From the NCBI GenBank assembly GCA_009838515.1, contig VXRL01000022.1, positions 1-47,169 of the forward strand: DNA of 47,169 bases. Direction: 5' to 3'. Below the pieces are notes generated by a model. It worked only from the letters and a program-made list of their open reading frames with translations, was not told where the DNA came from and searched no databases. The translations under genes and the position numbers were made by a program. This stretch comes from Terriglobia bacterium (GTDB lineage Bacteria; Acidobacteriota; Terriglobia; Bryobacterales; UBA6623). Below, one piece after another: positions 1 through 9,623 of this stretch; position 1 is the stretch's first letter; every line of letters starts with the position of its first letter.

Positions 1-2647
1 GGAGCGCGTCTAGCAGGTATTGGCCGGATGCCGGGTCCTTGAAGTTGGTGTACTGTGCCACGGCCGTGTCGTTGATGAGCTGCCTGCGGCTGAGCCTTCC
101 GACATAGCCGATCTCCATCATGAAGCCCCCGCCCAGCTCGCGGGCGACGGTTATCGTGGGGTTGATGCTGTACGGCGGGAGCACGCTCGAATCGACACCC
201 TGGCTGAAAGCCAGTCCCGAGGGATTGGGCGTGCCGGGGCCGCCTGGCGGCGGTGGCGCAATCCCGAGGGCGGGAATGTTCGTCGGCCCTTCGAAGCGGG
301 GCGAGTTCGAGACCGTGAAGTTCTGGCGGGTCACCTTGCTCGTCAGGCCGAACGCGTTGCGGTCGATCATCTGGATCATCCCCATGCCGAAGATGTCATA
401 GAAGAGGCCTGCGCCCGCTCGGATCGACGTCTTGCCGGGACCGCCGAACAGCTTGCCCAGAAATCCGTCGCGAGCCTGCGGCGAGAACGCGACGGCGAGC
501 CGCGGCGAGAAGTTCCTCGAATGCGTTGCCCACAGCGGTCCGCCTTGGGGGTCGTCGACCCCCACGAAACCGATGGGCCCCGCTTCATGAGTGGGCCGGC
601 CGCTCTCGGCCAGGTCGATGCGGGTCGCGATGTAGTTGTCCAGCCTCGGGGTGATGCGGACCTGCGCCCCGTTGACCTCCCTCACGGGCGGCATGAACGA
701 CCAGCGCAGGCCGGCCGTGATTGTCAGGCCCGGCCTGGCGCGCCAAGTGTCTTGGAAGTACAGCTCCAGCTCTTCCATGCCGAACGTGCGGCTGACCGGG
801 TCGCCTACCGCCAGCGCATTGCCCTGGATGTCGTAGTTGTAGTTCGCGTCGTAGTAGTTGACGAGGCCCAGGACCGTTGCCATGGTCTCCCGGTAGGATC
901 CCGGGCTCGCGGGGGCGAGGGCGAGCGGCGTGTCGAACAAGGCTGGGCCGTCCGTCAATGCCCACGCGGCTTGCTTCGCGAAGTGAAAGCTATTGGCAGA
1001 GTTCAGGCGGCGGTTTCGGATGGATCGGAAGATCCCGCCGAATTGCCAAGAATGCTGGCCGCGCACTACCGAGATATCTTCGGAGACAGTGTGCACCGGC
1101 AGGTAGTTCGATTCCGGCGTCGTCGAGCCGAGGGTGTCATCGACGATGCTGTCGCCCAAGCTCACTCTGGGCCCGGTCTGGACCCCGGACAGTCTCACGT
1201 CTTGGCCCGTGAAGCCGTACCGGAAATTGCTGACCATGCCGGCCCCGAGCAAACCCGTGTATCCGACCGCCAATCCGCGGCTTCTGTCATCGGTTTCCCT
1301 GTTCGGCTCCTGGCCGGGAAACTGGGGCAAGCCGCCGATGTGATCGTGCTGGAAATTGCCGCGCACGAATAGGCGGTGGGCGCCGTTCTCGTCGGCGTTC
1401 CAATCCACCTTCGAAATGACCGTGTTCCAGACCAGCGGGGTGGATGCAGTGAACCTGTAGCCGGCAGTGTTCAGCCCGTCGCCGACGGTGGAGTCGTTCG
1501 GATCCGGGAAGGAATTGAAGTACTGGAGCGCGGCAGGGCTGGGACCGATTTTTTGGGGATCGATCTGGGACCGGATAAACTCCGGGTCGAGTTCCTGGAT
1601 CGCCCCCCCGGCACCTCTGTATTTCACGAAGCCTTGGCGCATAGAGCCATTAGGTACCGTGCGCACCGCACTGCCCTCGCTAGCGTCCCTGCGACCTTCG
1701 TAGTTGGCGAAGTAGAACAGGCGGTTCTGCTTGATTGGACCGCCGATGGAGGCCCCGAACACGTTGCGGATCAGTTTCGCGCGGTCGACGCCGGCCCTGT
1801 TGTTGAAGAAGTCGTTGGCCGCGGTAGCGGTGTTGCGGTGGAATTCGTAGAGCGAGCCATGGATCTCATTGGATCCGCTGCGGGTCACCAACGCAACCTG
1901 CGCTCCCGCTGACCGCCCCTGGTCCGCGTTCGCGGTGGTCGTGACGACACGGAACTCCTGGATCGAGTCCAAGGTATTGCGCAGCACGCTTGTGAACGGC
2001 AGGCGCCCGTTCTGGTCGTTCACGTCGACACCGTCAAGCGTCACGTTCGACTGGTCGCTGCGAGCGCCGTTCACGGTGCCGTTTCGGATGTCACCGGCCT
2101 TCCTGGAGTCCAGCGGATCGGCGCTCAGGAATGTGACGCCCGCCTGGAGCGAGAGCAATCCCGCCGGATTGCGGGCGTTCAGCGGAAGCTGCTGGATCGG
2201 CATTGTGCCGAAGGCGTTGCCGACCGAAGCGTCAGTCGTGTTCAGTTGCGCCGCAGAGGCGGAAACGGTGACTGCTTCCTCGACCGCCTCGACCGTGCCG
2301 AAGACTACCGGGAGCGTCACGTTGGTGTTGACGAGCAGCGAAACGCCCTCGATGATCACCGGCGCGAAGCCCTCTCGGACCGCTGACAGCGTATACGACC
2401 CGGGCGGCAGCTGGGCGAACGTGTAGCGCCCCTCTTCGTTGGACTCCACCGAGCGCTGGAAGCCATTGGTCTCGTTCATGATGTCGAGTTCCGCTCCGGG
2501 GATCACGCCGCCGGTTTCGTCGGTGACCACTCCGCTCAGGCCGCTCGATTGCCCGAACAAGACAGGAGCCAGAAAGAGCGTTAACAGAAACAGCCCGCCA
2601 CTCCGAGTCCGTACTATGCGATGCCGTGGCTTGCTCGAGCCTGTCAT
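1..2647 (-). CDS. TonB-dependent receptor with carboxypeptidase-regulatory-like domain, partial (Oar-like)
   Basis: An open frame runs from ATG at 2647 to the window edge without a stop, giving the first 882 residues; the C-terminus lies outside. Residues 1-33 form a signal peptide with a hydrophobic stretch LFLLTLFLAPVLF. Residues 35-115 look like a carboxypeptidase-regulatory/CNA-B-like domain (SGVVTDETGG, YTFAQLPPGSYTLSA). The plug follows (IQQLPLNARNP near 151-161, VTLDGVDVND near 200), and then a long barrel with aromatic-rich strands such as FRYGFTG and LELYFQDTW. The family is outer-membrane and takes up or secretes large substrates with TonB energy; these proteins are usually around 1000-1200 residues. 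Reading frame was followed by hand through a run of seven C at 1602-1608 and stays open. The substrate cannot be told. An AGGGA sits only two bases before the ATG, so the start is likely but not certain. Confidence 0.9.
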   Translation of the reverse strand, partial: MTGSSKPRHRIVRTRSGGLFLLTLFLAPVLFGQSSGLSGVVTDETGGVIPGAELDIMNETNGFQRSVESNEEGRYTFAQLPPGSYTLSAVREGFAPVIIEGVSLLVNTNVTLPVVFGTVEAVEEAVTVSASAAQLNTTDASVGNAFGTMPIQQLPLNARNPAGLLSLQAGVTFLSADPLDSRKAGDIRNGTVNGARSDQSNVTLDGVDVNDQNGRLPFTSVLRNTLDSIQEFRVVTTTANADQGRSAGAQVALVTRSGSNEIHGSLYEFHRNTATAANDFFNNRAGVDRAKLIRNVFGASIGGPIKQNRLFYFANYEGRRDASEGSAVRTVPNGSMRQGFVKYRGAGGAIQELDPEFIRSQIDPQKIGPSPAALQYFNSFPDPNDSTVGDGLNTAGYRFTASTPLVWNTVISKVDWNADENGAHRLFVRGNFQHDHIGGLPQFPGQEPNRETDDRSRGLAVGYTGLLGAGMVSNFRYGFTGQDVRLSGVQTGPRVSLGDSIVDDTLGSTTPESNYLPVHTVSEDISVVRGQHSWQFGGIFRSIRNRRLNSANSFHFAKQAAWALTDGPALFDTPLALAPASPGSYRETMATVLGLVNYYDANYNYDIQGNALAVGDPVSRTFGMEELELYFQDTWRARPGLTITAGLRWSFMPPVREVNGAQVRITPRLDNYIATRIDLAESGRPTHEAGPIGFVGVDDPQGGPLWATHSRNFSPRLAVAFSPQARDGFLGKLFGGPGKTSIRAGAGLFYDIFGMGMIQMIDRNAFGLTSKVTRQNFTVSNSPRFEGPTNIPALGIAPPPPGGPGTPNPSGLAFSQGVDSSVLPPYSINPTITVARELGGGFMMEIGYVGRLSRRQLINDTAVAQYTNFKDPASGQYLLDAL

Positions 2648-3684
2648 TGTCCCTAAATCGTACCAGCATCAACTGCTCTTCAGACGACTGACTGAATTGC
2701 TGAGTGGATTCGGCAGGACTATTGAATCTTGGGGCTGCGGACGGTCGTGGCAACGGGTAGTTCGAGTCTGTTCGCTTGTGGGGAGTCGGATTATTCCGAT
2801 ACCGAATGGGTAGTTCTTCCCACATTGCTCCGACGCCGGAGTTATTGGGCTCTGGGCTTGGGCACAGGATGGCGAGCAAGTCTAGCGCGGCACCATTCGG
2901 CCAATCTTCGCTCGTGTTCTCGGCGTGATCAGGCGAACCCGCCGTTCGCAAGGCACCACGACATCCTCGCGCCCGCATCTGCCTTCCAGCGCGTTCGGGG
3001 TTGGGCGTGGTTCCGTTCAGTGACGGAAGCATGCTTCCCTCACAATCGCGTTCAACATAGCAGCGGGCGGCGGGCCACCCGAAGGGCCAAAACGAAGCAG
3101 AAGATCCGTGACAGCGGGTTGACACACCGCCTGACGGGATGGCCCTCGCCGTGGCGGCATCCTACATCAGTGCCACGCTGACGTCTGCACGGAAGTACGA
3201 CGCTGACCAGGAAGTGAGCACAGACGGCAGCATCCTCGGCGAGTAGTTCCTCCGAACGTGCTCACCGGCGTCTAGGCTCCCTTTTCGGCCCGCCTCCAAA
3301 TCCGTCGCAAACGTCACTGAGCACAGCACTTTCGGAACTTGAGCGGGGAACGCGCCAGGCGCGCCGGAACGTTCACGTCGGCCATGAACCGGGCAAGCGG
3401 CTCACCCAGAGCACGGGCATCGGAGGTGTCATCGAGCGCGAGCGAACCTCTGGGTAGACCGTCGCGAAGAGCCGTCGCTACGGGTTGTGGTTCGGCGCGT
3501 CGCCGCTCTCTGGCATCGCACCGCCGCCGTCGCGCATCGCGATCACGTAGCCGCTTTGCGCTCGCTTCGTTCTTAACGCCGTCGCAAGCGAGCCGGCATT
3601 CCGATAGAATGAGGCTCCGACAGACCGTTGCCCGATTTCGGGCGGCGGCGCGGGTAGTCGCTCGCGGCACCGGGTGCGAAGAGC
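2648..3684. other. Divergent intergenic region, no convincing gene
   Basis: This 1 kb lies between the divergent receptor and membrane-protein genes and should hold both promoters. Several frames stay open for 60-150 codons, but they are arginine- and serine-rich and resemble no family. A 35-codon frame at 3139-3246 (+) has a more protein-like composition (MALAVAASYISATL at its start) and could be a relic. I see no RNA gene or clear terminator. Confidence 0.5.
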
Positions 3685-4212
3685 GTGAGGAAGTCCATAG
3701 AATTCGCTAGCAGAACGCCGGCTCTCAGCGCCACGCTGACCGCGACGCTTGTGCTGTCCGTTGTGGTATTTCCCGTTCTGCCCATCGCCGGTGAAATGCT
3801 CGACGTCAAGATGGGCTACACTTACGCCGAGGCTGTCGCCGCGATGGAGAGCTACGGCGAGCGCGGGCGGCAGGTGTATGCGTGGTCCAGCCTCACTCTG
3901 GACGCGTTGCTGCCGTTCGTTTTCGTCAGCTTCCTAGCCGGACTCATCTATCGGTTCCGACCAACGGAACGATACTGGACATTGGCTTGTCTACCACTGG
4001 CGGCGGGAGTGCTCGACTTGTGCGAGAACATCCAGGTCGTCCTCATGCTCGCGGGATTTCCGGACGTATCCGCCGGACAGGTGGCGGTGGCATCGTTGCT
4101 CACCTTGTCGAAGTGGTATGCGTTTTTGGTCTGCCTGTTGCTTGCGGCTACCCTCGCGGCCATTGCGGCGGGCCGGCGTGTCCGCGATGGTCTTCGAGAC
4201 CGCGCGGCTTAG
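3685..4212 (+). CDS. Small integral membrane protein, unknown function
   Basis: 175 residues with four predicted membrane segments: about 15-36, 68-87 (ALLPFVFVSFLAGLIY), 96-118 and 137-160. The conserved-looking parts are a loop after the first helix (KMGYTYAEAV, YGERGRQVY) and a DLCENIQVVLML stretch in helix 3. I recognise this arrangement from a family of roughly 170-residue bacterial hypothetical proteins but know no function for it. The GTG at 3685 is chosen because the first membrane helix begins only about 12 residues later; the later in-frame ATG codons would cut into it. No strong Shine-Dalgarno sequence is visible. The gene stands alone, divergent from the receptor and convergent with the PPK2 gene. 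Confidence 0.7.
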   Translation: MRKSIEFASRTPALSATLTATLVLSVVVFPVLPIAGEMLDVKMGYTYAEAVAAMESYGERGRQVYAWSSLTLDALLPFVFVSFLAGLIYRFRPTERYWTLACLPLAAGVLDLCENIQVVLMLAGFPDVSAGQVAVASLLTLSKWYAFLVCLLLAATLAAIAAGRRVRDGLRDRAA

Positions 4213-4334
4213 CTGCCAACCGAGGGTAGAAAGGCGCCCGGTCGAGCAGTGGTCTTGTGGCGTTGGAAGGACGAGCGCTTCCATTGGTGCAGCGGCTCAC
4301 CTCCGGCCGGTCGTGGCCGAGGTAGGTCGACCGG

Positions 4335-5276
4335 TCATCCACCAACAGCCGCGTCGCCGCCGCCAATCATGTCGGCGCTGGCCACGATCAGCGGATCGGG
4401 TCGCCCTACTCGCCGGACATCCTTGTTCGTGTAAGGCAACGCAGCCAGAAAATGCCGCATGCAGTTCAGTCGGGCGCGCTTCTTGTCGTCGGACTTAACG
4501 ATTGTCCACGGCGCGTCAGCAGTGTCCGTGTAGAAGAACATTGCCTCTTTGGCCGCCGTGTACTCGTCCCACTTGTCGAGCGACTGGCGATCGACCGGCG
4601 ACAGCTTCCACTGCTTCAGAGCGTCCTTCTCGCGGGCCTCGAAGCGGCGCCTCTGCTGCTCTCGGGTGACAGAGAACCAGTACTTGAACAGCAGGATCCC
4701 GCTGCGGACGAACATGCGCTCTAGCTCTGGGGCTTGACGCATGAACTCCAAGTACTCCTTGGCGTTGCAAAACCGCATGACTCGCTCGACGCCGCCGCGG
4801 TTGTACCAAGAGCGGTCGAACAACACAATCTCGCCGCCGTGGGGCAGATGCCGGATGTAGCGCTGGAAGAACCACGCACTCCGCTCGTCGTCGGTTGGCC
4901 GGTCGAGCGCCACGACCCGAGCACCGCGCGGATTGAGATGCTCCGTAAACCGCTTGATGGTCCCGCCCTTGCCGGCGGCATCTCTGCCCTCGAAAAGGAT
5001 GACGATCTTCCGGTTGGTCGCCTTCACCCAGTCCTGCACCTTCAGCAGTTCTACCTGAAGTGTCGCCTTCTCCCGCTCGTAGGTCTTGCGGGCGAGCTTC
5101 TGCTTGTAGGGGTATTCGCCCGTCTCGAACAGCCGCCGGATGACGTCGCGATCCCGTTCTAGGTCGAGTACACCGGAGTCCGGTGGACTATCGCTATCCT
5201 CGGCGGCGCGGGTGCTGCCTTGCGCATCGGTCACAATCGGCCCCTTGCCGTCAACCTTCGCCGTGTCCTGCTCCAC
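4335..5276 (-). CDS. ppk2: Polyphosphate kinase 2 (PPK2 family)
   Basis: 313 residues, the usual length for a single-domain PPK2. The Walker A motif is EGRDAAGKGG at 96-105 and the Walker B region is FDRSWYNR at 153-160, followed by GGVERVM and a lid region with REQQRRRFEAR. PPK2 enzymes transfer phosphate between polyphosphate and nucleotides, generally favouring regeneration of GTP/ATP from polyP in the cytosol. A single kinase domain fits class I or III; class was not resolved from sequence alone. The start is GTG at 5276; about 60 N-terminal residues before the kinase fold are acidic and poorly conserved, so a later start is possible. The C-terminal 15 residues are glycine-rich. It is followed on the left by a convergent gene and preceded by the MmeI-like gene on the same strand, 73 bases away. 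Confidence 0.92.
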   Translation of the reverse strand: MEQDTAKVDGKGPIVTDAQGSTRAAEDSDSPPDSGVLDLERDRDVIRRLFETGEYPYKQKLARKTYEREKATLQVELLKVQDWVKATNRKIVILFEGRDAAGKGGTIKRFTEHLNPRGARVVALDRPTDDERSAWFFQRYIRHLPHGGEIVLFDRSWYNRGGVERVMRFCNAKEYLEFMRQAPELERMFVRSGILLFKYWFSVTREQQRRRFEAREKDALKQWKLSPVDRQSLDKWDEYTAAKEAMFFYTDTADAPWTIVKSDDKKRARLNCMRHFLAALPYTNKDVRRVGRPDPLIVASADMIGGGDAAVGG

Positions 5277-5349
5277 GGAGACAGGCTATCACGGCTCACC
5301 GTCTGTCACCGGCGTTCGCTACCGTCCCGGGGCCAGAACTCGGGGGCAT

Positions 5350-8208
5350 TCAATCCCTTGCGCTTTTGTTCAGGTTCAGAAGCGTCCCCAAGGCGTCGTC
5401 GTTGCCGATGTCCGCCGGCCAACCGTAGGCCGCCGCCACGGCTTGATCCAGAGCCGTGTGGGCGTCCGCCAACCACTGGGGCCGGGCGTTGTAGAGGTTC
5501 GTCAGCGTGCGCTTCTTGAGCGCCTTCGCCGCGTCCTCATCGCGGGGAACAGGACGCTTCGGGTAGCCGGGGACCGGCTCTTCAACCCACTCGACCCATT
5601 CTGGTGGGTTGAGCCAGCGGTCGCGCAATTCGACCAACCTGCGGGCTTTGAAGGCGATAGCCATGGCTCGCGGGTCGTCAGCGAAGTCGGCGGCGGGCAC
5701 GTCCGGCGTCAGCCCGTCGGGGAACGGGAATGTCTCGAAGGTGGTGGTAGGGGTGTAGCGCGGGTCGTTGCCTTTGCCAAGCCAAGTGCCGAGCCGGATA
5801 GACCAGATCTCGTGAAACCGGCTATGCAGGATCCCGAACGTCGTGTCGTCGTCGCGGGAGATAGCGATCGTTGCCGAGTCAGGGCAAACGCTAGTAGCGA
5901 GCCAGACGAACAGGCGGTACTTGGCCACGCGTGGCGTCACGATGTATCGCGACAGGCTGTCGAGCGCCGCCCACATGTTCGGTCGCGGTCGATGATGCAA
6001 CCACCACTGATCACGTCTCCCGGCTTCGCGTTGCTCATCCCAACTTGGCCTGACGTGTTCCTTCACCCACCGAAACGGTTCCTCGTACAGCGCCGCATCA
6101 CCGATCTTCATCTCAAAACCGAAGTCGACGATCCACTTTCCCGCCGGTCGCCGGGTGAGGTCCATCCCGTTCACCCACGGCTTCAGCACATCCGCGTTTG
6201 TCCGGCCGTTCGGATTGGCCGGGAGGCACAGCCAATTGCGCGCCAGTTCGCCCGGAATGTCGAAGGAACCGCCTTTCGTGTCGCCCATGAACGCGACACG
6301 GGCGTTCTCCGGTAGACGCTGGACGCACGTCAGGTTGACGCCGGCACCGTCGCGCCGCGCAGTGAGATCTGCGAAGATCTCGTCGACGGTGAGGCCGTCC
6401 AGCCTCGAGTCTGCGGCGGAGGCGTCGCTGTGCGAGAAGCAGACCAGTGAGACTCGCACGGCCGCGCCATCGACCACCCACGGTTCGTCGCTCCACGCTT
6501 CGAATATCCGGCGGTTGTTTGTTGCGGCCTGTAGCGCACGGCGGTTCGCTCCACCACGAATGGAGTTGGTCGCTACGAGCCCGGCCCGCCGCGCCTTGCC
6601 GGATGCGATCTGCCGGCCTGCCTTCTCGAACCAGTAGCATACGAGGTCCGCTTCCGCCGGCACGCGGCCATCGTAGTGTGCGAACATCCGCCACACGTAG
6701 TCCTCGCCTAGGTTGGTGATGAGGAGCTTTCCGCCCAAGAAAGGCGGATTTCCGATGATCACGTCTGCTTGTGGCCATTCCGGTTCGGTGCCGTCGGGCG
6801 CGAGGATCGCATCGCGACACTCGATGGTGTCGAGCGGCTTCAGGATCGGGTCACGGGACTCCGCAAAGCCGTTGCGCCGCATCCACTGGATCTCGCCGAT
6901 CCAAACCGAGACGCGGGCCAACTCCGCAGCGTACGGGTTGATCTCGATGCCCTTCACGTTGGCCGGGCCGATCTCCGGGAACGCCCTCTCAAGACCCAGC
7001 GCTTCCGCCTCGAGCTGTACGCGGTGCTCCAAGTCCTTCAGCGCCTGCAAGGCGAGGTAGAGGAAGTTGCCCGAGCCGCACGCCGGGTCCAGCACCGTGA
7101 ACGCTCTCAGGCGATCGAGGAATGCCCGGTACCGCCGCTTGGCCTCGTTCCACCGTTTCGTGCGAGCGGTCGGGGACTTGGCGGCTTCCACACTCTCCAG
7201 CCCGGCGGCGATCTCCGCCTTTTCCTCGGCCCACTCCATAAGCCACGGGCGAATGACGACCGGTTCGATTAGCAGCATGATCTTGTCGCGATCGGTGTAG
7301 TGCGCCCCGAGTTGGGCTCGCTTGTTCGGGTCCAGCCCGCGCTCGAATAGGGTGCCCAGAATCGACGGCTCGATCTCCGACCAGTCCAGCCGCGATGCAG
7401 CCAGCACGGTCTTGATGTCGGACTGCTCCAGCGGCAGCGCAGGGGCATCGTCGAACAGCCCGCCGTTGAACCATTCGACCGCCTCGAAGCCGACCCGGCC
7501 GCCGGTGGCCATCACCCCGAACAGGTCGTAGGCAAGCGCGGTGAACTGCGCCGGCGTGCGCTGTGCCTGCTCCAGCATACGGGTAAACATGTGGCCCGGC
7601 AGTAGTCCCACATCATCCGCGAACATGCAGAAGACGAGCCGGTTGACGAAGTGCGCGACCGCGTGCGCGTCGTGTCCTCTCTCACGCAACGACTGGGCGA
7701 GCGCTGCAAATGATGCCGCGACGCGCTCCGTGAGCGCCTGCCGAGTCTCACCCGGTCGCAGCCGCTCGGGATCGGAAAACGCCCACTTGAGCCGGTCGCG
7801 CGTTGCGGTATCGGCGAAGTCGTCCAGTCCGAATTCGTAGGTCTTGCTGACGCAGTTGGTCCAGTTGGTACGAATCCGGATTCGCAGCATGTCGGAGACG
7901 ATCAGCAGAGGTGGGTTCTCCAGCGCCAGCGCATAGGTCCGAAGCTGTCCGAAAGCAGCGTCGAGATCGGCTCGCTTCCCTTTGTACTCCCAAGCGAAGT
8001 GGTGGCGCTTCCAGACATCGGCCCAGCCGTCTCCGCCAGTGTCCTTGCGAGCGCCCCGCTCGAAGCAGTACGTCTCGCCAGTGGGGTCGGCCTCGGCCGG
8101 CGTCGGCTCGCCGAGCAGCCGGCACAGGTCGATGAAGTGCTCCTGCGACGCGGAGCGCTCCTTCAACTCGGAGGCGCGCCACTTGTCGATGAACTCGTAC
8201 GGCGTCAT
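5350..8208 (-). CDS. MmeI-like type IIL restriction-modification enzyme (endonuclease-methyltransferase fusion)
   Basis: 952 residues, close to the roughly 920 of MmeI. The N-terminal nuclease has D64-X9-E74-Y-K76, the same spacing as the PD-(D/E)XK site of MmeI. A helical connector follows (LGTLFERGLD and GAHYTDRDKI near 285-310). An N6-adenine methyltransferase domain carries motif I DPACGSGNFLY at 374-384 and motif IV NPPF at 487-490. The remaining about 400 residues should hold the target-recognition domain and include RPRPNMWAALDSLSRYIVTPR. Family knowledge: one polypeptide methylates one strand of an asymmetric site and cleaves about 20 bases away, acting in phage defence. No separate specificity subunit lies nearby, as expected for this class. 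The frame is intact and both catalytic motifs are present, so it is probably active. The ATG at 8208 fits the start of the conserved N-terminus. Confidence 0.92.
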   Translation of the reverse strand: MTPYEFIDKWRASELKERSASQEHFIDLCRLLGEPTPAEADPTGETYCFERGARKDTGGDGWADVWKRHHFAWEYKGKRADLDAAFGQLRTYALALENPPLLIVSDMLRIRIRTNWTNCVSKTYEFGLDDFADTATRDRLKWAFSDPERLRPGETRQALTERVAASFAALAQSLRERGHDAHAVAHFVNRLVFCMFADDVGLLPGHMFTRMLEQAQRTPAQFTALAYDLFGVMATGGRVGFEAVEWFNGGLFDDAPALPLEQSDIKTVLAASRLDWSEIEPSILGTLFERGLDPNKRAQLGAHYTDRDKIMLLIEPVVIRPWLMEWAEEKAEIAAGLESVEAAKSPTARTKRWNEAKRRYRAFLDRLRAFTVLDPACGSGNFLYLALQALKDLEHRVQLEAEALGLERAFPEIGPANVKGIEINPYAAELARVSVWIGEIQWMRRNGFAESRDPILKPLDTIECRDAILAPDGTEPEWPQADVIIGNPPFLGGKLLITNLGEDYVWRMFAHYDGRVPAEADLVCYWFEKAGRQIASGKARRAGLVATNSIRGGANRRALQAATNNRRIFEAWSDEPWVVDGAAVRVSLVCFSHSDASAADSRLDGLTVDEIFADLTARRDGAGVNLTCVQRLPENARVAFMGDTKGGSFDIPGELARNWLCLPANPNGRTNADVLKPWVNGMDLTRRPAGKWIVDFGFEMKIGDAALYEEPFRWVKEHVRPSWDEQREAGRRDQWWLHHRPRPNMWAALDSLSRYIVTPRVAKYRLFVWLATSVCPDSATIAISRDDDTTFGILHSRFHEIWSIRLGTWLGKGNDPRYTPTTTFETFPFPDGLTPDVPAADFADDPRAMAIAFKARRLVELRDRWLNPPEWVEWVEEPVPGYPKRPVPRDEDAAKALKKRTLTNLYNARPQWLADAHTALDQAVAAAYGWPADIGNDDALGTLLNLNKSARD

Positions 8209-9086
8209 GGCGAATCCAGCCTAGCCGATGATGACCTCCACCGGCTACGACGTCGACGTGCCGCGCGGCAAGCCTTCGCCGCGGTTACCGACGGCATGGT
8301 CGGGCCAGATTGTGGGAGCGTGTGCTCGCCCGAGGGGCTACCGAGCGCCTTGTTGATGCGAGGGCCAGTCGGTACAGTGGCCCTGCTTGGGCTCACAGTC
8401 AAGAGTGGTTCATTGCATAAAACATTACCACGCAGTAGTTTACATGAACTCTATACCCTACTAGAACAGCAGGGAACGTGGCGGCACGGTATAGATTTCC
8501 AACACTTGGGTCGTGGCGGTCGCCGGGGTCAAGATCATGTTGGTCCACCGGGCCAAAGCCACGGAGTCGAACGAGACGCGGACAGCGGGAGCACAGAAGA
8601 GGCGAGCAATCCATGGAACCGCCAGATTCCAACGACCTCCGTCCAGCCGATCAGAGCAACCTCGGCTGATGACAGCGGGGGAAACTCAAGTTAGGAACCC
8701 GGCCGCGCTTGAGAATCTGGACTCAGTCACCAGATCAGATACGACCAACTCACGAACAACTGAAACAGAGCAGGGGAGCAGCTGGCCGTCGTCACGTATA
8801 TGGCGGGAGGATCAGGACTCAAGCCGAAACAAGTCCATCATTTCGTGCTTTCAGCTTGCGATCGCCGGAACCACGAGGCCGCAAAACGATTGCAATGCGC
8901 TTGGTTCCGCCGTGCTTCGACCGGAGCTACAGGAAGTGGGCCACGGGTCGCTCCGAGCAAGGCTACTGACCCGCAAGCAAGCGTCTTTCGCGGCCATGCA
9001 CACCTGCCAGTATGCCCGCCGGAATCCGGCCAGCTTGGCTCGGATGTGGCAGTCGCGCTCGACGGTCCGGTCTCGTGAGGCAACCC
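8209..9086. other. Gene-poor region with a possible coding relic
   Basis: No intact gene is visible. On the minus strand between about 8640 and 8462 one frame reads protein-like with GC-rich third positions (pieces LARWTNMILTP and VLEIYTVPPRS) and ends in two adjacent stops. It has no start and matches no family I know. The sequence around 8400-8470 is locally AT-rich, unlike its surroundings. This may be the end of a decayed gene. Confidence 0.35.
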
Positions 9087-9623
9087 TTACTTGCGCGGCC
9101 GACCGACGGAAACATCCTGCGCGGCCACCGCCTCGGTCTCACGCTTCGCAGGGGCCGACTCAGCTTCTGGCGCTAGGACGGCCTCGCTGTGCGCCACTTT
9201 CGCGTTTAGCTCCGCTGACGAGCGGTACAACTCGTCGCTCCGCCTCTGGAGCGCCTCAAACTTCTTGTCACTGTGGTCCATCAGCGCCCGAATCGCTTCC
9301 TCGCGCTTGGTCGCCTCCCGATCGATCCGCTCCTCGCGCTTGGCGGCTTCCCGCTCGAACTGCTGCTCGCGCTTGGCGGCCTCCCGGTCGATCCGCTCTA
9401 TGAGTGCTCGCGTCTCGGCCTCGCGCTTGGCCGCCTCCCGATCAAACTGCTGCTCGCGCTTGGTCGCCTCCCGGTCAATCCGTTCCAACAGGATTTCGAA
9501 CTCCCGCTTGCGAGCGGCACGTCGACCGGCCCAGATACTCACGATCAGCGCTGCAATCGCGACCAGCGTGGCCGCTACCGTGGCTGCGCTGCCGATCCAC
9601 TGCGGCATTTTTCTACGATACAT
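9087..9623 (-). CDS. Membrane-anchored hendecad coiled-coil protein
   Basis: 178 residues. One membrane helix lies near residues 11-31 (AATVAATLVAIAALIVSIWAG), followed by basic residues, so the long C-terminal part is probably cytoplasmic. Residues 40-115 are charged and repeat with an 11-residue period: DREATKREQQF, DREAAKREAET, DREAAKREQQF, EREAAKREERI, DREATKREEAI. Eleven-residue periodicity predicts a nearly straight or right-handed coiled coil. The tail (115-178) is helical and then low-complexity. No enzymatic motif is seen. It could organise a membrane-attached oligomer; that is inference. An alternative start at Met6 would not change the topology. It stands alone between gene-poor stretches. 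Confidence 0.65.
   Translation of the reverse strand: MYRRKMPQWIGSAATVAATLVAIAALIVSIWAGRRAARKREFEILLERIDREATKREQQFDREAAKREAETRALIERIDREAAKREQQFEREAAKREERIDREATKREEAIRALMDHSDKKFEALQRRSDELYRSSAELNAKVAHSEAVLAPEAESAPAKRETEAVAAQDVSVGRPRK

Noticed and set aside
20..1372. Long plus-strand open frame of 450 codons
   Set aside because: It lies antisense to the receptor gene, whose own frame shows clear family motifs; the plus-strand translation is arginine/aspartate-rich without any motif, a by-product of GC-rich codon use.
3139..3246. Short plus-strand frame with protein-like composition
   Set aside because: Only 35 codons, no ribosome site and no family; cannot be distinguished from chance.
8462..8640. 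Minus-strand protein-like stretch ending in double stop (ARWTNMILTP)
   Set aside because: No start codon, no recognised family, only about 60 codons; kept as a possible relic in the gap entry.
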